A DNA stretch of 52,364 bases from Actinospica acidithermotolerans. GTDB lineage: Bacteria; Actinomycetota; Actinomycetes; Streptomycetales; Catenulisporaceae. The DNA lies in the NCBI RefSeq assembly GCF_018139625.1, contig NZ_JAGSOH010000042.1:1-52364 (forward strand), given 5' to 3'. The position numbers and the translations under genes are program-made. The notes beneath the pieces are model-generated. The model worked only from the letters and a program-made list of their open reading frames with translations, did no database searches and was not told the origin of the DNA. Positions 24,483-32,963 of the stretch are shown in pieces (position 1 is the stretch's first letter; every line of letters begins with the position of its first letter).

Positions 24483-25682
24483 ATGTCAGAAGTCCCGATC
24501 CACGAAACTCCTGGCGACCGGGTCAGGATGCTGCGCAGGCGCGCGGGCTTGAGCCAGCGTGAACTCGGCCAGCGCGCCGGTCACGGCCAACAGTGGGTGT
24601 CGCAGGTCGAGCGGGGGGACATCGAACTCGACAAGGTCTCCGTCGTCAACGAACTCGCCCGCGCCCTGCGCTGCCATCCCCGCGAGATCCTCGGCACCCC
24701 CAACTTCGCGACCCCGGCCGAGAGGGCGAACGACGCGGCAGATGACCTCGTCCGGCAACTCCGGCGCCTCGATCTTCCCCCCGATCTCGCAGCTCACCGA
24801 GCGTTGCCCGAGCTCGAGGCTGACCTCGAAGAACTCGTCGTGCTGCGCGGCGAAGCGAAATACGCGCAGCTCGGCGCCCGCACGGTCGCGCTCATCGCTG
24901 AACTACATGCCGCGTCCGCAGCCCCGAGCCAGCGCGACCGTGAGCGTGCCTTCCGGATCCTCACGCACGCGTGCAAAGAGGCACACAGTTTCGGCTACGG
25001 ACTTGGCCATCCTCATCTGATCGAGCTGGCGACCTCTCGTGCCCGGTGGTGCGCCGAACGTTCCGACGACCCCCTGCTGCCGGCGCTCGCCGACTACATG
25101 GCCGCACGGGACGCTTGGACCACGGCAGATTGGCGTGACGCGATGCTGCTGGTCGATCGCGCGATCGACACGGTGGCCGACGCCCACGCCGAGTCCAAGC
25201 GCGCCGCGAGTCTGACCGGCGCCCTACACCTTCGCGGCGCCATCACCTCGGCGCGCTCCAACGACGGGGACGGCGCGTACGCCCGCCTCGAGGAAGCTGC
25301 GATCCAAGCGCAACTGGCGAAGGGCGCCGACCCGTACCTGAACTGGTTCTCGATCGGGAACGTGAACCTTCACCGTGTCGCGGTCGCCGTCGAGTTGGGC
25401 GACGGTGTCGAGGCGGTCCGGCGCTCCAAGGGTCTGATCATCCCGAAAGGTCTTCCGAACTCCCGCCTGGCCCACCACTACCTCGATACCGCGCGCGGCT
25501 TCGTGTGGGTGAACGAGATAGAGCGGGGACTGTCCGCGCTCGAACGCGCCTACAGGATCGCGCCGCAGTTGGTACGCCACCATCCGATGGCCCAGGCCAC
25601 CGTGCGCTCGTTGCTGCGGGCCGAGCGCCGCTCGACCAGGGAACGCCTTCGGACGATGGCGGACCGGCTCGATGTGAACTGA
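24483..25682 (+). CDS. XRE-family regulator with helical-repeat C-terminus
   Basis: ATG 24483, directly preceded by an in-frame GTG at 24480, gives 399 residues. The HTH spans about 10-65: RVRMLRRRAGLSQRELGQRAG, then WVSQVERGDIELDKVSVVNELARAL. The remaining part is alpha-helical and repeat-like (HLRGAITSARSNDGDGAYARLEEAA and similar), the usual sensor half of such regulators. There is no obvious ribosome site, so a leaderless transcript is possible. Divergent to the flavoprotein gene, sharing a 30-base promoter gap. Confidence 0.85.
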   Translation: MSEVPIHETPGDRVRMLRRRAGLSQRELGQRAGHGQQWVSQVERGDIELDKVSVVNELARALRCHPREILGTPNFATPAERANDAADDLVRQLRRLDLPPDLAAHRALPELEADLEELVVLRGEAKYAQLGARTVALIAELHAASAAPSQRDRERAFRILTHACKEAHSFGYGLGHPHLIELATSRARWCAERSDDPLLPALADYMAARDAWTTADWRDAMLLVDRAIDTVADAHAESKRAASLTGALHLRGAITSARSNDGDGAYARLEEAAIQAQLAKGADPYLNWFSIGNVNLHRVAVAVELGDGVEAVRRSKGLIIPKGLPNSRLAHHYLDTARGFVWVNEIERGLSALERAYRIAPQLVRHHPMAQATVRSLLRAERRSTRERLRTMADRLDVN

Positions 25683-25695
25683 CTCCGCGAACCTC

Positions 25696-25714
25696 ATACC
25701 AGCCGGACTGGTAT
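25696..25714. promoter_or_regulatory. 19-bp perfect palindrome, candidate operator
   Basis: ATACCAG and CTGGTAT flank a five-base centre (CCGGA), a perfect dyad of the kind bound by dimeric repressors. It sits 62 bases before the start of the HATPase gene at 25776 and 14 bases after the XRE stop. Regulation of the HATPase transcript is the natural guess; the cognate protein is unknown. Confidence 0.5.
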
Positions 25715-25775
25715 TCCGGTGTGTCGAACCTCCTACGGTGCGTGATGAACCTGTCATCCGCTCCTGGAGGACCCG

Positions 25776-26231
25776 ATGCACGGCAACACCCATGCCACAA
25801 AGGGCCGGACGCTCACCAAGCACGATGACCCCGCATCGATCGCCGCGTGGGTCAAGCGGACGGCCGTGGTCCTCGACTCGCGCCTCCCCAGCGTCACGGT
25901 CATACGCGCAGGGCAGGTGGCCGAAGCACTCGTGGACAATGCCCAGCGTCACGGTGCCCCTCCGGTCAAGATCGAAATCAGCGTCTCCGCGTTCGTGACC
26001 ATCGAGGTGACGGACCACGGGCCGGCGTTGCCGGCCGCCAGCACGGACGGCACCGGATCTCTCGCACGGATCGTCGACGCGTTCGCGACCTTATGGGACG
26101 TCGTTCAGCACGACGACGACTCGAAGACCGTGTCCGCGATGATCTCGACCGGACCGGCGGACACCATCCCCCAGGGACAGCAGCGCTCGGAAACGTCGCG
26201 CTCACTCGCTGGCGAGAAGGAGCGCCGGTGA
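25776..26231 (+). CDS. HATPase-type ATP-binding protein
   Basis: ATG 25776 follows GGAGG; 151 residues. The GHKL fold is suggested by the N-box-like VAEALVDNAQRHGAPPVKIEI (about 48-68), a VTDHGPALP segment in the G1 position (77-85) and a GTGSLARIVDAFATLW lid region. These are single-domain relatives of RsbW-type anti-sigma kinases, but the spacing is degenerate. Leucine codon 106 (26091-26093) is TTA. It may form a pair with the next HATPase protein. Confidence 0.7.
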   Translation: MHGNTHATKGRTLTKHDDPASIAAWVKRTAVVLDSRLPSVTVIRAGQVAEALVDNAQRHGAPPVKIEISVSAFVTIEVTDHGPALPAASTDGTGSLARIVDAFATLWDVVQHDDDSKTVSAMISTGPADTIPQGQQRSETSRSLAGEKERR

Positions 26232-26601
26232 GGTCAGCGGCAGATCAAGTTCCGGGGCCTTCGTGCACATCGATAGCCGTGCGCGTCGCCTCCCGGCAGC
26301 CACTCGCTGCCGATGGCATCTCGCTTCTCCCGCCCCCGGATGCCCCCGCCTCCGTCCAGATCGGGCCGGCGCGTTCTGCTCGCGACGGCCGGACATCTGA
26401 CCGTCAATCATGCGACATGCATTCGCGCAGGTCGTCCGGGTCGGCGTCCGATGGATGTCCGAAACCTGTCCGGTCAATGCCCTGGGTTGGTGCGGCATTG
26501 TCCGGTTGGATTTTCTGTGCGGCGATTCGGCGCCCACAAGTCAGCCGAGCGTCGCCTGCTTACCAGATTGACTTGGCAGATCGTCGTAGGGGAGTTTCGC
26601 G
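26232..26601. other. 370-base gap without a recognised gene
   Basis: Open frames here are Arg/Pro-rich and show no family resemblance. An AGTTTCGCG sequence and a GGGGAG ribosome site stand just before ATG 26602. The promoter of the second HATPase gene should lie here, but no clear boxes were found. Confidence 0.45.
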
Positions 26602-27105
26602 ATGAGCGGACCGACGATTCAAGACCGCCGCCGTGCCTCGGCCCGGATTTACGATGCCGCGTCGGGGCGCGCAAGCACCGTGCCCGTACGCCGGTTGGGT
26701 TTCAGTTTCGCCGCCGAGCCGGTGCACGTTGCTCAGGCGAGGCACCGCGTCGCCGATCTGCTCGGGTCGGCGTGGGGCGATGGCCCGGCGGCCGAGGAAG
26801 CCACACTGGTGGCCTCGGAGGTACTCACCAACGGCTGCCGTTACGGCGGTGGCCGTGTTCGGGTGCGCGCGAGGATCAGCAGTCAGCGGATGACGTTGAA
26901 GGTCTCCACTCCGGCCCCGTGGCGCGATCCCGAGGCGCAGCCCGATGTCGATGCCGAGAGCGGCCGAGGGCTGGAGATTGTTCGGGCGCTCGCGGAGTCG
27001 GTGAGCATCGCGGCGGATCCTGACGGCCTTGGGGTCAGCGTGACCGTGGTGTGCCTGGCCGCACCGGCGCCGACCGCTGCGGCGATGCGGTCAGGTGCCA
27101 GATGA
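26602..27105 (+). CDS. HATPase_c_2 anti-sigma-factor-like kinase
   Basis: 167 residues from ATG 26602 with GGGGAG upstream. FSFAAEPVHVAQARHRVADLLG (about 34-55) is the usual start of RsbW-like proteins in actinomycetes. The N-box is ATLVASEVLTNGCRYGGGRVRVRAR (72-96) and the G box is ESGRGLEIVRALAESV (114-129). Such proteins bind ATP and often sequester sigma factors or antagonists. It is followed at an ATGA overlap by an XRE HTH protein, suggesting a joint regulatory unit. Confidence 0.85.
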   Translation: MSGPTIQDRRRASARIYDAASGRASTVPVRRLGFSFAAEPVHVAQARHRVADLLGSAWGDGPAAEEATLVASEVLTNGCRYGGGRVRVRARISSQRMTLKVSTPAPWRDPEAQPDVDAESGRGLEIVRALAESVSIAADPDGLGVSVTVVCLAAPAPTAAAMRSGAR

Positions 27106-27785
27106 GCGCTCGGCTTAAACCTTTGACGCCGGAGCGCTCCGCGGTGCACCGGTTCGGAGCGCTGCTGCGCCGGCTGCGGATTGAGGCCGGATTCTCGCAG
27201 CCCGAACTCTCGGCGAAGCTCTACACGTCGAAGTCGACCCTCAGCCGCGCCGAGACGGGCGTACGGCTGCTGCCCCGCGATCTCGCCGAGGCGTGCGACG
27301 AGTTGCTCGGCGCTGGCGGAACCCTGCTCACGGCATGGCTTCACGCCGACTCGGCTCCCTCCATCGATTCGCCCGGCGAACGGCCCCGACGCGGGAGCGC
27401 CGCGCTCACGTTCATCCCGTGCCTGTGCACCCTCGCATTGCAGTGCAGCGCCGTGGGTGGTCTCGACCCGAGCTTTCCGGCGGCGACGACGGCCCGGCGC
27501 ACGGAAGGCTTCCCTGCCGCGGCGTGCACGGCCGAAGGTCAGCGCGATCGCGGCCGGCCCCTTGGGCTGGGCAGGGCCGATCGCGGGGTCTATTCCCGAT
27601 CGCTTCAGGGCGATGCCCACCAGGAGCCGCCGTCCGCGCGTTCGAGCCCGCGCGTGGCGATTCGATCAAGATCAAGGGCGCGTGGGCCTGCGCGTCAGGC
27701 CGCGGGCGGCGCCTTACTCCACTCTCGTTACCCGCTCGGCCGTTCCCCTTTCGCCGTCGCACCCGTGGCGGTCGGCTGTGTCTGA
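27102..27785 (+). CDS. XRE-family HTH protein, atypical C-terminus
   Basis: ATG 27102 overlaps the preceding stop; 227 residues. Residues 10-85 form an XRE HTH: HRFGALLRRLRIEAGFSQPE, LYTSKSTLSRAETGVRLLPRDLAEACDELL. After about residue 90 the sequence is arginine/alanine-rich without recognisable structure, which may mean that the original C-terminus was lost by a frameshift. The stop overlaps the next gene's start (GTG 27778) by 8 bases, so the arrangement can still be a coupled operon. Probably a DNA-binding protein; target unknown. Confidence 0.65.
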   Translation: MSARLKPLTPERSAVHRFGALLRRLRIEAGFSQPELSAKLYTSKSTLSRAETGVRLLPRDLAEACDELLGAGGTLLTAWLHADSAPSIDSPGERPRRGSAALTFIPCLCTLALQCSAVGGLDPSFPAATTARRTEGFPAAACTAEGQRDRGRPLGLGRADRGVYSRSLQGDAHQEPPSARSSPRVAIRSRSRARGPARQAAGGALLHSRYPLGRSPFAVAPVAVGCV

Positions 27786-28989
27786 CTTCCTGTGGAGTCT
27801 GGCGTGGCGCGATCACCGGCTGGATTCGGCGTGCACGGACGTGCAGGCAGGGCTGCTCGGCGCGGCGCGGCTGGTGCTGGGCGAGACCCGGGGGGCGTGG
27901 GCGTTCGCGCGCCGCGGTTACGCCAGCGCCGTGCTTGGATCGATGGCCGCGCGCACGGATCTGGCCGAGCAGTGGCTGAAGGAGGAGCCGAAAGATCCTG
28001 ACGCGCTCCTGCTGGGGGCGCGGGTGGCGGCGGTCCACGCCGCCGCCGCGTACCGGAAGCGGCATCGCCGGGCGCGGGACCTGCTGACGCAGGCGCTCGA
28101 CCTGGCCGGGCGCAGCGCGCTGGCCTGGCCAGACGATCCCACCCCGTACGTGGTCACGCTCGGGCTGGCCCGGTTCGAGTGCCAGGATTCGGAGCCGTCC
28201 GACGCGCTTCCGGAACTCGGCGGTCTTCCAGGTCCGTGGCGGCTGGTGGAGCAGGAGATCTGGCCGCGGGACCCGTTCAACAGGGAGACGGGCCGGCATC
28301 TGCTGGCCTATTTCGGGTCGAAGTTCGAAGGCGCGGCACCCGCGCGGGTGGCCTTGAGTGTGGCGGCGCGCAGCCCAGCGGCGAGCCCGCTGCGGTTACT
28401 GCCGTTGGCCGCGCTTCTTGAGTACCCGCTTGAGGGCAAGGACGCCGAGGCCGCCGACCTCGACCAGTTCCAGCGGATCAATAGCCTGCGGAAGATGGTC
28501 GCGGACCTCGACGAGCAGTTGCGCACGGGCGCGGGGATCGACGGCTACACCTCCCGCGATGACCTGCAGGAGCGGCGCGACCGGCTCGTGCGCGCCCTCG
28601 AGAAGGAGACCCTGGCCGCGGAAGCCGCGCCGCGTGTCGTGCGAGCGGCGATGACGCGCGACCTCGTGGACCTGCACGCAGCCTGGTTCACGTACCGCTC
28701 CGGCCCCGAGCAGGAGGGCGCGACGATCGCGGATGTGTCGCTGCTGGCCCGCGGACTTCAACTCGGCGGCGAGTACAGCCGGGCAGGCGCGGTGCTGCGG
28801 TATCTGCTGCCGTACGCCTCGGCCTACCCGTGGAAGCTCGACGGCGATCCGGGCGAGGTGCTCCGCGATGCGATCGCCGAATGCTCGGCCGAGAGCCACC
28901 TCCCGGTCGACCTGCGCGCTCCGGCCGTGCGGCCGACCTCGCCTCGAGCCGGCCCGGAAACCGCGCCGCCCGAGCCGGACCAGCAATAA
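27778..28989 (+). CDS. conserved helical-repeat protein of unknown function
   Basis: 403 residues from GTG 27778. The N-terminus DFLWSLAWRDHRLDSACTDV resembles a family of helical proteins common in Streptomyces. Alternating helices run through the protein (LLLGARVAAVHAAAAYRKRHRRARDLL, GRHLLAYFGSKFEG), suggesting an alpha-solenoid. No catalytic motif is seen. Coupling to the HTH protein implies a regulatory or sensor partnership. One leucine codon, at 28396-28398, is TTA. The C-terminal tail (about 30 residues) is Pro/Ala-rich and probably disordered. Confidence 0.7.
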   Translation: MSDFLWSLAWRDHRLDSACTDVQAGLLGAARLVLGETRGAWAFARRGYASAVLGSMAARTDLAEQWLKEEPKDPDALLLGARVAAVHAAAAYRKRHRRARDLLTQALDLAGRSALAWPDDPTPYVVTLGLARFECQDSEPSDALPELGGLPGPWRLVEQEIWPRDPFNRETGRHLLAYFGSKFEGAAPARVALSVAARSPAASPLRLLPLAALLEYPLEGKDAEAADLDQFQRINSLRKMVADLDEQLRTGAGIDGYTSRDDLQERRDRLVRALEKETLAAEAAPRVVRAAMTRDLVDLHAAWFTYRSGPEQEGATIADVSLLARGLQLGGEYSRAGAVLRYLLPYASAYPWKLDGDPGEVLRDAIAECSAESHLPVDLRAPAVRPTSPRAGPETAPPEPDQQ

Positions 28990-29025
28990 CCCACTGTGCC
29001 CCACCGACTCTTCGAGGAACCAGCT

Positions 29026-30555
29026 ATGTCAACATCGATAGAAACCGCCGGTGCGCCGGCGGAGATCGCCGCCGCGGACAGGGAGACACTGCACGAGCTC
29101 GGCATCCCCCAGGAGCTCAACCGGCGCATGACCGGGTTCGGGGCGTTCGCCGTCCCGCTGTCTACCACCTCGGTTCTCACCGGTATCCCGGCCATGTTCG
29201 CCTTTTCCATGGTTACCGGCGGCCCCGCCGCCCTCGTGTGGGCGTGGGTGATCGGCGGCCCGCTGTTGCTGTGCGTGCCGTACTCGATGGCTGAGATCTG
29301 CTCGGCCTATCCGGCATCCGGCGCCTTGTACTTCTGGAGCGACAAGCTCGCGACCAAGCACCACCGGATCGCCTCGTGGATCACCGCGTGGGTCAACGGC
29401 ATCGGGCAGGTCGCCGGCACGTCCGGCGCGGCCTACAGCATGGCGCTGTTCCTCGGCGCCTATATCGGGTTCAAGACCGGCTGGGCCCCGACGCTGCACG
29501 AGACCTTCGCGATGTTCCTCGGTCTGCTGGTGCTCGCCGGGCTGGTCAACAGCTTCGCGGTGCGCTTCGTGATGTGGCTCAACGAGATCTCGGTGTGGGT
29601 GCACGTCGTGGTCACGGCCGCGATCGTCATCGCCCTGGCGTTCGTGCCCGCGCACCACCAGTCGGTCTCGTTCGTGACCACGAAGCTGGTCAACGACACC
29701 GGGCAGCCGTACATGGGCTACGCGCTGGCGCTGGCCCCGCTCACCCTGCTCTACACCATGACCGGTCTCGACGCCCCCGGCCACATGTCGGAGGAGACGC
29801 AGCAGGCGACCGTGAACGCGCCGAAGGCGATGGTGCGCTCGGCGCTGTGGACCTGGCTGCTCGGACTCGCCCTGATCCTGGCGCTGTTGTTCGCGATCCA
29901 GAACTACAACGGCGAGGCGGCCGGATCGTTCGGCGTGGCCCCGGCATCGATCATGGTGGACGCGCTGCCGAACTGGCTCGCGACGATCCTGATCCCGGGC
30001 CTGCTGGTCGGTACCGGGTTCTGCCTGTTCGCCTGTGTGACCGCCACCAGCCGTCAGTTCTTCGGCGCCGGACGCGACTCGGTCTACCCCATGAGCAAGT
30101 ACCTGCACTCGACGTGGCGGCGCTTCCGGTCCCCGGTGTTCGCGACCTGGTTCGCGATCTTCTGGATGGCGGTGCTGGGGTTGGCGACCTTCTGGTCCTA
30201 CTACGCGTTCCTCGGGCTGACCGCGCTGGCCTCCGCCGGGCTGTTCGGCGCGTACATCATCCCGGTGTTCCTGCGGCTGAAGGCCGGCGACCAGTTCACC
30301 CCGGGCCCGTTCAAACTCCGCCGACCCAAGCTCGTCGGGACGGTCTCGGTCGCGTTCGTCACCGTCTTCGGGCTCGTGGCGCTGCTGCCGACCACCTGGC
30401 CGATCACGCTGCACGACTTCAACTGGGCGCCGGTCGGACTCGGCGGCGTGCTCCTGCTCGTTCTGGCCTGGTACGCGATCGGCGGGCGGCGCAGCTACAC
30501 CGGAACCCGCCAGTTCACCGCCGAGCAGATCGCCGAGATCGAAGCCGACCTCTAG
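29026..30555 (+). CDS. APC-superfamily amino acid permease
   Basis: ATG 29026 follows GAGGAA; 509 residues with about 12 hydrophobic helices. The first helix region MTGFGAFAVPLSTTSVLTGI and the conserved PYSMAEICSAYPASGALYFW (about 87-106) are the APC signature around helices 1-3, and RDSVYPMSKYLHSTWRRF is the typical cytoplasmic loop near helix 8. Similar actinomycete permeases carry amino acids, GABA or choline; substrate not deducible. It lies apart from obvious catabolic genes and is followed by a strong terminator. Confidence 0.88.
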   Translation: MSTSIETAGAPAEIAAADRETLHELGIPQELNRRMTGFGAFAVPLSTTSVLTGIPAMFAFSMVTGGPAALVWAWVIGGPLLLCVPYSMAEICSAYPASGALYFWSDKLATKHHRIASWITAWVNGIGQVAGTSGAAYSMALFLGAYIGFKTGWAPTLHETFAMFLGLLVLAGLVNSFAVRFVMWLNEISVWVHVVVTAAIVIALAFVPAHHQSVSFVTTKLVNDTGQPYMGYALALAPLTLLYTMTGLDAPGHMSEETQQATVNAPKAMVRSALWTWLLGLALILALLFAIQNYNGEAAGSFGVAPASIMVDALPNWLATILIPGLLVGTGFCLFACVTATSRQFFGAGRDSVYPMSKYLHSTWRRFRSPVFATWFAIFWMAVLGLATFWSYYAFLGLTALASAGLFGAYIIPVFLRLKAGDQFTPGPFKLRRPKLVGTVSVAFVTVFGLVALLPTTWPITLHDFNWAPVGLGGVLLLVLAWYAIGGRRSYTGTRQFTAEQIAEIEADL

Positions 30556-30669
30556 CCACCCCGAGACCCCGCAAGGCCCGGCCGTGCGCGCGCCCCGTCG
30601 CGTGCCGGGCCCGCGGCGGGCGCCGAGACCGGCCGTAAGTGGGACGGCCGGGCCCCCGACTCGGCGCAC

Positions 30670-30705
30670 CCCGCCCCGCCGAGCATCCCCCCTCGGCGGG
30701 GCGGG
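30670..30705. terminator. strong hairpin terminator
   Basis: A perfect 14-bp inverted repeat (CCCGCCCCGCCGAG and its complement) with an 8-base loop lies 115 bases downstream of the permease stop and 56 bases before the GNAT start. The 3' side runs into a C-rich tract, not a U-run, which is usual for GC-rich actinomycete terminators. Confidence 0.75.
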
Positions 30706-30760
30706 CCCCCCGAACCCGTACCCGCGTGTGCCCCAGCCCCAGGAGAGCGAGCAACCCCCA

Positions 30761-31678
30761 ATGCCCACCACCACCTTCCCGACCAGCGCGGACCACGCAT
30801 GCTTGAACGCCGACGAAGCGATCGCAGCCGGCCGGTTCACCCTCCAGCTCCACCCGAGCCGCGAGGACTGGCACGAGATCGAATCCTGGATGATCGACGA
30901 GGGCTGGGACCCGGGCTTCGGCGACGCCCAGACCATAACAGCCCTCGACCCCGGCGCCCTGGTGATCGGCCTACTCGACGACACCCCGGTCTCCGCGATC
31001 TCCGTACTGCGCGTGAGCGGCCTGTACGCCGTGATCGGCAACTACCTCGTCCACCGCGCCTACCGCGGCCGCGGGTTCGGGCTGGCGACCTGGCGCGCAG
31101 CGCTCCCGCACGCGGACGGACGGGTCATCGCCCTGGACGCGGTCCCGGAGCGGATCGGCACCTATGAACGCGCGGGGTTCACCGCCTCGCACACCACGAT
31201 CGGCTACCACGGCACCATCCACGGCGGGCGCACCCGCGCCCATCCACGGGTGCGACCGCCCGAACCGGGCGACCGCGCCGCGATCGTCGCGCTCGATGCG
31301 GCCTGCTCGCCGTTCGAACGCTCCGGTTTCCTGACGGTGTGGATCGCCGCCGACAGCACCCGCACGCTCGTCTACCAGGAGCGCGACGGGCAGGTCACCG
31401 GCTTCGGCGCGATCCGGCCCAGCCGCGCCGGCTACCGCATCGGACCCCTGATCGCCACCCACCCGCAGGCGGCGAGCGTCTTGTTCGACGCCCTGACCGC
31501 CCCGCACCCCGGCGAGCAGGTGGTGCTCAACTGCCCCGAACCGAACCCCGGCGGGCGCGAGCTGGCCCGCGAGCGCGGCCTGTCGCGCGCCTCGCACACC
31601 ATACGCATGTACTCCCACCCGGTCCGGCCGACCGCGCTCTCCCACAGCTACTCGACCGCCTCACTCGCCTGGGGCTGA
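30761..31678 (+). CDS. GNAT N-acetyltransferase with second GNAT-like domain
   Basis: ATG 30761 follows AGGAGAG; 305 residues. The N-terminal GNAT domain has the acetyl-CoA motif YLVHRAYRGRGFGLATW (about 93-109) and an ERAGF terminal motif. The C-terminal half (RTLVYQERDGQVTGFGAIRPSRAGYRIGPLIA) matches the second domain of tandem GNATs related to DUF1248-type proteins. Such proteins acetylate small amines or protein lysines; substrate unknown. It appears to be a single gene behind the terminator. Confidence 0.85.
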   Translation: MPTTTFPTSADHACLNADEAIAAGRFTLQLHPSREDWHEIESWMIDEGWDPGFGDAQTITALDPGALVIGLLDDTPVSAISVLRVSGLYAVIGNYLVHRAYRGRGFGLATWRAALPHADGRVIALDAVPERIGTYERAGFTASHTTIGYHGTIHGGRTRAHPRVRPPEPGDRAAIVALDAACSPFERSGFLTVWIAADSTRTLVYQERDGQVTGFGAIRPSRAGYRIGPLIATHPQAASVLFDALTAPHPGEQVVLNCPEPNPGGRELARERGLSRASHTIRMYSHPVRPTALSHSYSTASLAWG

Positions 31679-31814
31679 CCCATCCCGCCACCCGGTGTGC
31701 CACCCGCTGACTCTTGCGCCCCGGGGCAACCCGAAACTCAACTGCCACGAGTATTCGACTCCTGATTCACTTTCTCCGATTCCAGCCAGCATCGAGCCCG
31801 CGAAGGAGGCGGCA

Positions 31815-32963
31815 GTGACCGAACCAGCCCACGAGTTCCAGGCACTCGGCGCCGCGTCCGAGTTCGGGCAGCGGTTCGCCGCCGTCCACGAGACCCGGCC
31901 GGCCGCGACCGCTGGACCGCCCGGTCTCGAGCAGGTGCTGCTCGGCCTGTCCTGGATAAGCCCGACCTCGTACCAGCTCGCACAAGACGCGGTCGAGCGG
32001 TTGGCCCGGACCCGGGCGGAACTGGCCGCCCACACCGCCCCGATTCCCGGGTCCGCTCCACTAACCCGAGCCGTCAGCGCGTTGCACACACGCATCGGGT
32101 TCGTCCTGCACCACTGGGAGAGCGAACTCGCCGCCCTCGAAACAGGCGGCTGGGGCCCGGAGCACGCCCAGTCGCTCGACCGCGACCTGCGGGAGATCGC
32201 CTCGAGCGGCGCGCTCGCCCTCAAACTCGCCAGCACCCAAAGAGGCGAGGCGAACCCAGCCGGTATCCCAAACGCCGCTCCGTCCGCCGACACCGGGCCG
32301 CGACTGGCCGCAGGCCGAGCGCGCCACCGCGGCCACAGCGGCCGGACCCGGACGGGCTCAGTCTCGCCCATCGGCGAAACCAGCCTGACTGCACGACGCA
32401 GGCTCCCAAATGCCGCTTCGCGGATGCTGGTGCAGGCGGCCGGGATCGTCGCCGCCACGTTGATCGTGTCCGCGGTCTGCTTCGAGGCCTTCGACCGCAC
32501 CCCGCCCGGTAACGCCTCCCCGACCACCCAGGCCGCCGGTATACGCGCGGCGCGCACACCCAGCCCGGCACCGAGCCGCCGGACACCGCCGTCCACACCC
32601 GGTGCAGCGAGCCTGCCCGCAGCCGCCGGAATCGTCACCTCGCTGCAGATCCAGCTGCTCGGCGCCAGCACCGCCACCCCACGCATCGACGTGATCGTCT
32701 ACCTCGACACCGCGAGCACCGCCCCGGTCACCGTGGCGATCAGCTACCGCGCCGTGGGCGAGCCGACCACCGGCACGAGCACGCGCACCGCGGCCGGCCA
32801 CACCTCCTACCAGATCGCCCTGCCGATCGACGCCGCCGCCTTCTGCAACCGGGCGGTGCTGGTAGCCGCCACAGCCGGAGGCCTGTCGGCAAGCCAGTCC
32901 ACCAGCGCCGGAGCGTGCGCGAGCGCGCCGGTCTCGGCGTCCACCCACGGGAGTGAAACATGA
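31815..32963 (+). CDS. single-pass membrane protein of unknown function
   Basis: GTG 31815 has GAAGGAGG upstream; 382 residues. The first 160 residues are helical and may form a coiled coil (SYQLAQDAVERLARTRAELAAHT). A transmembrane helix follows at about 215-235 (VQAAGIVAATLIVSAVCFEAF), then a Pro/Thr linker and an extracellular beta-rich domain (IQLLGASTATPRIDVIVYLD). Its stop overlaps the start of the NDT-NUDIX gene (ATGA). It could anchor or sense for the operon. No homologous function recognised. Confidence 0.65.
   Translation: MTEPAHEFQALGAASEFGQRFAAVHETRPAATAGPPGLEQVLLGLSWISPTSYQLAQDAVERLARTRAELAAHTAPIPGSAPLTRAVSALHTRIGFVLHHWESELAALETGGWGPEHAQSLDRDLREIASSGALALKLASTQRGEANPAGIPNAAPSADTGPRLAAGRARHRGHSGRTRTGSVSPIGETSLTARRRLPNAASRMLVQAAGIVAATLIVSAVCFEAFDRTPPGNASPTTQAAGIRAARTPSPAPSRRTPPSTPGAASLPAAAGIVTSLQIQLLGASTATPRIDVIVYLDTASTAPVTVAISYRAVGEPTTGTSTRTAAGHTSYQIALPIDAAAFCNRAVLVAATAGGLSASQSTSAGACASAPVSASTHGSET

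Noticed and set aside
29029-31041. 670-residue open frame antisense to the permease and GNAT genes
   Set aside because: Composition is Arg/Gly/Glu-rich with no domain, and both opposite-strand genes have clear families. It is a GC-bias shadow.
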